Assembly (NCBI GenBank): GCA_951230915.1
Contig: OX579633.1
Span: 20,494,574 to 20,558,573 of the forward strand
Origin: Antitrichia curtipendula
Lineage: Eukaryota > Streptophyta > Bryopsida > Hypnales > Leucodontaceae
DNA length: 64,000 bases
Direction of reading: 5' to 3'
Positions 58,079-64,000 of this stretch are shown in pieces. Both the position numbers and the translations under genes were made by a program. Within the stretch, counting starts at the first letter, position 1; the number at the start of each line of letters is the position of its first letter. The notes beneath the pieces were generated by a model. That model made no database searches. It saw only the letters and a list, made by a program, of their open reading frames with translations, and was not told the origin of the DNA.

Positions 58079-60798
58079 GAGCATCGCCACCCATTCACGG
58101 CCAAAATGGCACGGGGAATGGGGTGGCCTGGGCCCGGCTCCTCCCGGGTTCCATTTGGCTGGGGATGCCCCCCACTCATTCACGGCCAAAGTTGACAGAC
58201 TTTGAGTGAAACTTGTCAACTTTTGGGAATTTGGGAATTTTTTTAAAATATTGTCTTGCTGGGAGAGAATTTGTGAGGTCCTTTGGTAGAGTTCCACATT
58301 GCAAAAATGCGGCAAGTCATTGTCTTGGCCAGGAGTTCATACAATGCTTGAAAAAAAAAACATCATTGCCTTGGAATGCAAAAAAAAACAACAATAAATA
58401 AATAAAATCTTATCAAAATTCAAAAAATAAAAATAAAAATGCTTGAATTTATACAATGTTGGATTATAAATTTTTTAATGAAATTTTTTATGAAAAAAAA
58501 ATTAATTCACAAAGTGTTTGAAGTGTCCTTAAAGTAAACTTTAAACACAACTAGAGTACATTTCCACTATTTCCAATACCTTGGAATTAAGAAAAAAAAA
58601 TTAATTTTTAAAATAACTAAAAATGCTTGAAGTGTGCTCAAGGTAGACCTCAAGCACACCTCAAGCACACCTCAAGCACATTTCGACTATTCAAATTACC
58701 TTGAATTATAAAAAATATCTTAATTTGAAATCCATTATGAAAAATACAAAATCATAAAGTGCTTGAAGTGTGCTTAAAGTAAACCTCAAGCACATTTAGA
58801 GTACATTTCCACTATTTTTTGTTGCCTTGCAATAAAATAAAAAAATAAAAATAAATAAACTCTTTTTAAAATTTAAATATAACTAAAAGTGCTTGAGGTG
58901 TGCTTGAGGTGTGCTTGAGGTCTACCTCAAGCACACCTCAAGCACATTTCCACTACTCACACTACGTTGGCTTAAAATAACTCTTAAATTGAAATCTTTT
59001 ACGAAAATAAGTAAATTAAATTATAAATTGCTTGAATTGTGCTTAAAATAGACCTTAAGTACACCTATAGTACATTTCTAATATTCTAATTTCCTTGGAT
59101 TGAAAAAAAATCCTTAAAAATTTTAAAATTTTAAATTCTTTAAAAAATTCAAATTGCTTTATTTGTGCTTGAGGTGTGCTTGAGGTGTGCTTGAGGTCTA
59201 CCTCAAGCACATATCCACTACTTATATTATTTTGGATTAAAAATATATCTTCAATTAAAATCTTTTATAAAAAAATAAAAAAAATCTTAAAGTGCTTGAA
59301 GTTTACTTAAAGTGCTTGAAGTTTACTTAAAGTAGACGTCAAGCACACATAGAATACATTTCCACTACTTTAATTGCCTTAGAATGAAGAAAAAAAAATA
59401 GAATTTTAAAGAAAAATACTAAAAATGCTTGAGGTGTGCTTGAGGTATTCCTGAAGCACACCTGAAGCACACTTCTACATTTGACATTGTCTTGGAATTA
59501 AAAGAATTTGAAAAAAAAATTAATTCAAATTTGAAAATAGGACTAAAATTTCTTGAAGTGTACTTAAGGTGTGTTTGAAATAAACCTCAAGCATACCTCA
59601 AGCACACTACCACAATTGACATTGCCTAATAATAAAAATTGAAAAATGATAGTTTCTATTTAAATATTAAAATAGGATACCAAAGTCCTTAAAGTGTGCT
59701 TGAGGTATGCTTGAGGTAGACCTCAAGCACACCTCAGGCACATTTTTACAATTGAACTTGTCTTAGAACTTTGAAAAAATTGAAAAAAAAACTAAAATTG
59801 AAAATTGAAAATAGAACCAAAAGTGTTTGAAGTGTGCTTGAGGTAGTCCTCAAGCACACTTCAAGTACACATCCACAATTAAAATTGCTTTGAAATAAAA
59901 AATTAAAAACAAAATTTAAAAGTTTCTATTCAAAAATTAAAAATAAGATAAAAAGTGCTTGAGGTGTGCTTGAGGTAGACCTCAAGCACATCTCAAGCAC
60001 ATTTCCACTACTTAAATAAATCTTAAAGTAAAATCTTTTGTTAAAATTACTAAAACAAAACCTAAAGTGCTTGAAGTGCGCTTAAAGTAGACCTCAAGCA
60101 CACATAGAGTACATTTCCACCATTTTCATTGCCTCCAATAAAGAAAGATCTAAAAAATAAATACCTATTTTCATAATTTAAAATATAACTAATAATGCTT
60201 GAGGTGTGTTTGAGGTAGACCTCAAGCACACTTGAAGCACATTTTCACTACTTACATTACCTTGGATTTAAAAAATTTGAATTGAATTTTTTTATGAAAA
60301 ATAATTTAAAAATTCATTCCAAGTTAATGTCAATGTCTAGTTGTTCCAGGGCAATGTATTTTAGTTATTAATAATTACAAGTCCTCCTTGTTATTATTAT
60401 TTTTAAAACAAATGAAATAAGTTCTATTGCAAAGAAACCGGCATTGCTTATAACTTTGTACTTCATTGCATTTTGTCCTACCTCTTTTTTTTTCTTAAAA
60501 TATATAGACAATTTCCATTGATAATAAAAATTATACACGGCAACCAAGGGATTCCTCTTCCCTCTTTTTATTGCCTTGGCAATCGGACAAAATCTAAAGT
60601 CCGACAATGCCTTGGAAAGAGAGTAAGCATTTCATAATCAACAACTTCTAGGGACGGGGAACTGCCATTTGCGGAGGCAATTGTGCCGTGACCAGTCACT
60701 TTTTGTCTTTCCCCAGGCTTGCGGTGGCCCACCTTTTCTTGGCCGGCCCCGCCCAACCGCCGGGCTAGGAGCTTGGCCGTGAATGGATGGAGATGCTC
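58079..60798. mobile_element. 2.7 kb TAA-flanked element filled with tandem hairpin repeats
   Basis: Flanked by TAA at 58076-58078 and 60799-60801. The ends are GAGCATCGCCACCCATTCAC at the left and, inverted, GAGCATCTCCATCCATTCAC at the right, followed on both sides by GGCCAA. The 3 bp TAA duplication and GAGCATCTCC-type ends fit PIF/Harbinger-like or Tourist-type elements. There is no transposase. The outer 100-150 bp are GC-rich and the interior is a tandem array (58500-60260). Confidence 0.75.
58500..60260. repeat. About 14 tandem units each with a GCTTGAGGT/ACCTCAAGC palindrome
   Basis: Units of about 130-140 bp. Each holds TGCTTGAGGTGTGCTTGAGG, then GTAGAC, then the inverse CCTCAAGCACACCTCAAGCA, making a long hairpin, followed by CATTTCCACTACTT and A/T-rich spacer. 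The best hairpins are near 58889-58946, 59695-59742 and 59955-60001. Arms drift to GCTTAAAGT/ACTTTAAAC in worn units. Confidence 0.9.
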
Positions 60799-60879
60799 TA
60801 AATCCACCTTTGTGTTCATTAGGGGTTTGTCAGAGTTGGGAATTTCAGTCACCACTTCTTTTGTTTCTTTTCAAGTCCA

Positions 60880-61027
60880 GCCCTTGCACAACTTTGTAAG
60901 TGTAGCCACAAGGTTGAAAAGGATCCACGCTGAAAATTTTATCTTGAGAGAACTTTACTATCTCATGTATAGACAAGGCGTGATGATTTGTGACCCCTTC
61001 GAGGCGAGAAAAATCCTGCGTCGTTGA
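60880..61027 (+). other. Possible terminal exon just outside the TAA element
   Basis: After a TTTTCAAG acceptor-like site the + strand reads ATRLKRIHAENFILRELYYL and on to KILRR and a stop, about 48 codons of plausible protein. No upstream exon was identified; the 2.7 kb element may separate it from one. Product unrecognised. Confidence 0.25.
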
Positions 61028-61091
61028 TTTTTTATTTATTTTAAATGCTTACCTTCAAAATCGCCGTTGATTTCTCAAAAAATCACAAGCC

Positions 61092-61345
61092 GTTGATCTT
61101 TTGAGATTTAATCTGAGCCGTCCAAATATGAATACAAAATATGAATATCATATTGTATATGAATACGTAATGAATACAGAATGCGGATACGGAAACGAGT
61201 ACAATATTAGATACAAATACAAATATGAATACATGTACATGATACGGATATTGATACGGATACTGGATACAAATTTGTCAAGTATGTTGGTTTCTGAAAT
61301 TACAAGAGGGGGGGGGGAGAGGAGAGAGGGGAGATGGGGTAATGA
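61092..61345. repeat. Degenerate GATACAAATA-rich tract, copy 2
   Basis: CCGTTGATCTTTTGAG, then imperfect ATGAATAC/GGATACG repeats, then a G-rich patch (GGGGGGGGGGAGAGGAGAG). Same order as 48925-49140. Confidence 0.55.
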
Positions 61346-62068
61346 AAAATTTTAAATTTTAAAATTGAAATTAAAGGGTCAGAAGGGATATGAAAATTGA
61401 AAAATCTATTTTTATTCAAATGAATCTGTTCCTCAATATCTCATGTGAGTAAAAGAACTTCACTTCCTTCCATAACCTTTGAAGGCGTGCTCAACAGGTC
61501 ATGGAAGTAGTGAGCATCTGCTATCCAGTAGGGGAAACGCAAGAACGTGCCATGGAGCAACGATTTTTCTTATTTTTTATCTTTCACAAAAGTGATCTCA
61601 AATTCGATTCCAAATGTGCGGAATTGCTGATGAGGCAGGAATTTGGATTAGCAAGCATAAAACAGGGGCAAATTTTTTATCCACGCCTGAAGTCCGAGGC
61701 CGTTCTCATCGATTGAAAGTCACCCACTTATAATACCAGTGTTATTCACGAATAAGAAACAAATCATTTCGTCTGTACTCAAAGGTGTTTCCATGAACTA
61801 CATTGTGCATTCAATACGCATAATTTCACCAGTAATATGGGAAGCCAACTGTCCCCTGCCATGAAGCTCAAGAATGTAATGTTCTTGATTTAACATATCC
61901 TAGTAGAACAAGTGTTCCGAAACGGACAAATCTATTCGATTAATTTAGGAAGAAGTATCACCAGTGTCCATACAATACCAAACCTTCTGGAGTTGAAAAT
62001 TCTCTCCAACAAAATGTCAAAACCTACGTAGCACACCCTAAACCATAAACCATAAAAAATATGCACAG
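61346..62068. other. No supported gene
   Basis: Short frames only, for example around 61501-61716, without motif or second exon. Confidence 0.3.
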
Positions 62069-62740
62069 AAACTCCAGAGAGACTCTTCTGCAGCCAATTT
62101 ACGGTTGCCTGTGAAGAGCAGGAGGTCGATTGGCACCGTTTGAGTGGCTGTGCGTCGATTGTCAAAATCTTTGCGAACTAAAGTGGGTCATAAATTATAC
62201 ATAAACCATGAGCCTTAGAAAAATCGCACCAGGGGGAATTGGAACAGAAACTCCAGGGAGGCTCTTCTGCAGCCAATTTACGAGAGCCTGTGAAGAGCAG
62301 GACGTCGATCGATCGTCACCGTTGGAGTGGTTGTTGCGTCGACTGTCCAAATCCTGGCGAACTATAGTATGCCATTTTTACAAACCTTACTTCAGCCCTA
62401 AAAAATCCGCACTAAGAAGAAAGGCAACAGAAGCTCCAGAGAAGCTCTTCTGAAGGCAATTCACGGTTTCCTATGAAGAGCAGGACGTCGATTGTCATCG
62501 CTGGAGTAGCTGCACGTCGACTGTCCAAAACCTTGCTAACTAAAGTGTGACACATACATAAACCCTGAGCCCTAAAAAAAACGCACCAGAAAGAATGGGA
62601 CCAGAAGCACCAGAGAGATTCTTCTGTAGCCAATTAAAAATAGCCTGTGAAGGAGCAAGAGGTCGATCGATCGTCACCGTTGAATTGGCTGTTGCGTCGA
62701 CTGTCCAAATCCTTGCGTACTGAAGTGTGCCATGTAATCT
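62069..62740 (+). repeat. Four tandem units of about 180 bp
   Basis: Units start at 62069, 62248, 62431 and 62605 (last one partial). Each has AAACTCCAGAGAG, CTCTTCTGCAGCCAATTTAC, GAAGAGCAGGACGTCGAT, then GTCGACTGTCCAAATCC and CTAAAGTGTG. Differences of 10-20 percent show that it is not a recent expansion. Confidence 0.9.
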
Positions 62741-63045
62741 CGCACCATAGCCTGAAGCAGACGCACGACCATGTTCGCCACCTGACTGACACTGGGAATG
62801 GAGTTCCACACCGACCTCGGGAGCCTCCGCAGTTCGCCGAAGCTCGTCGGAACCGCTCGGCGCACCTGGCGGAAAGTGGGAAGGGAGTTCCAGAGCTGGA
62901 GGGTTAACGAAATAGGGACCAACACGGGCGCCAACATCACCATCACTCCGTTCATAAAGATCGTCTTCACTAATGTCACCAAGCCTCCCACCACTTCCTG
63001 CACTTGCTGCCCGGTCCTGCGGGACACCATCGGTTGCCTCCTCAT
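62700..63045 (-). CDS. Predicted small membrane protein, first exon
   Basis: ATG at 63045, preceded by TTAGGGTTTG, a telo-box-like leader word. At least 109 open codons follow: a short basic start (MRRQPMVSRR), one hydrophobic segment around residues 22-48 (VGGLVTLVKTIFMNGVMVML and on), then a basic, helical tail (RAVPTSFGELRRLPRSVWNS). GC is much higher than most of the window. The open frame runs into the 180 bp array; a donor (GTACGC near 62719) would end the exon there, but no second exon was placed. The overlapping frame starting upstream has lower plausibility. Family not recognised. Confidence 0.45.
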
Positions 63046-63114
63046 CGCGAACACTTAGACACAAACCCTAATCACGATCTCCGCAATTTTCCTTCACGAA
63101 TTGAGGTATCAAGA

Positions 63115-63590
63115 ACCCCAAGGACGCAACTCTAGTTTGCTCCACAATATTGATGCCCAGTCGAAACCCGTCTCCGAATCTCCGCAACTGATAACAGAGC
63201 TCTCGTGCAGTCCTTGGAGCAAAATCAGAACTCTCTCAAGCAATAAGCTAAATGCTTCAAAAATCTAACGATTTTATCCTAAGAACTCAACTCTAGATTG
63301 CTCCACAACATTGATGCCAAGTCGAAACCTGTCTCCGAATTTCCGCAAGAGAAAAAAGAGCTTTCGTGAAGTCCTTGGAGCAAAATCAGAACTTTCTCAA
63401 GCATCAAAAGCCCCAAATTTCGAAGGATTTTACCCCAAGCACTCAACTGTAGTTTGCTACACAAAATTGATGCCAAATCGACACTGTCTCCGAATCTCCG
63501 CAACTAAAAGCAGAGCTCTCGGAAAGTCCTTCAGTTGCAGCAAAATCAGAAACTTTCTCGAGCACCAAAGCCTCAAAGTCGAAATTTTTT
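63115..63590 (-). repeat. Three tandem units of about 160 bp upstream of the small gene
   Basis: Units share GTCGAAACCTGTCTCCGAAT, CCGCAA, GAGCTCTCG, GTCCTTGGAGCAAAATCAGA and CTCAACTCTAGTTTGCTCCA; they repeat near 63158, 63319 and 63477. They lie in the promoter or leader region of the gene starting at 63045. Confidence 0.88.
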
Positions 63591-64000
63591 GAATCTGTCT
63601 TGTCTTCTTGTGTATCTTAAGTTAAGGCAAGGCTACGATCGTAACGCTCAAACGACGGAAAGCTGTGAGAAGTGTCGGCCGACTGTTGAGTCATCAAGGA
63701 GACGGGTCCACTTGGACTGGGGCGACTCTTTTGCTGCCGCGTGGCATATGCCCTGCTGGACTTGACACGTGTCGTGTGCTAAGGCGACTTGATGGTTCCG
63801 TCTGACTGTCAGCAATGACGGCCCTGTTCAAAACACAGCGAACGACTTACGAATAAGGTAACAACACCTAATATGCTTCCAAATAAGGGACTGAGGATGG
63901 TTCCTAATCATGGAATTGCCAAAAAAAATTGTTGGGTTTTGTTGGTTGTGTGTGTAGTTGAAAAGGGATTTTACATTCTTTTGAAATGCATTTTTTGGAC
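63591..64000. other. Right window edge, no gene seen
   Basis: GC-richer sequence with a short open frame to 63765 and no motif. Confidence 0.3.

Noticed and set aside
62540..63064. 174-codon minus-strand frame overlapping the small membrane-protein exon
   Set aside because: The alternative frame has a hydrophobic segment and a start just after a telo-box-like leader, while this one is acidic/Gly-rich with no structure and runs into the repeats.

Overview
The window looks like plant nuclear DNA: AT-rich, intron-containing GT-AG genes, telo-box (AAACCCTA) motifs just upstream of two start codons, and plant-type transposons of the Mutator, hAT and TAA-flanked (PIF/Harbinger-like) classes. The lineage cannot be fixed from sequence alone; a bryophyte or another non-seed plant is my guess. 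Most of the window is repeats and old transposons. One 200-base run of N (37230-37429) is an assembly gap.

Region 1, 1 to about 19460: a very large inverted repeat whose arms mirror about position 8867.5. The inner 2.9 kb of each arm (3949-6838 and 10897-13786) appears identical, and each carries the same intronless, GC-rich short-chain dehydrogenase gene with its TATA box. The outer arms match but have diverged by substitutions, indels and nested elements. A 4.06 kb spacer of repeats separates the arms.

Region 2, 19461-35276: a 15.8 kb Mutator-like element inserted in the right arm. It has imperfect terminal inverted repeats, a 9-10 bp target-site duplication, and two empty-site copies of the target elsewhere in the window. 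It carries (a) a three-exon transposase gene on + (Cys/His DNA-binding region, D-D catalytic core with CxxH, SWIM zinc finger) and (b) a divergently transcribed gene of at least ten exons on -, which predicts a roughly 1050-residue protein with an N-terminal ParB/sulfiredoxin-like domain and a C-terminal DNA-methyltransferase-like fold. An intron of each gene holds a tandem array of short palindromes built on the same core, CTCGG-NN-CCGAG. A ParB-like/methyltransferase-like protein, many copies of a palindromic site and a transposase in one eukaryotic element is the most interesting thing here. One in-frame TGA in the ParB gene suggests that this copy may be decaying.

Region 3, 35287-49700: AT-rich repeats, copies of a family with TTAA-CCCCTAAAG ends, the assembly gap, MITE-like elements whose ends read TAAGGTA, and a few orphan exon-like stretches on -.

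Region 4, 49700-64000: a decayed hAT transposase (50655-53564), more MITEs, a 2.7 kb TAA-flanked element filled with about 14 tandem hairpin-forming repeats (58079-60798), and at the end a small predicted membrane protein gene on - (start 63045) sitting between two different tandem arrays with units of about 180 bp and 160 bp.
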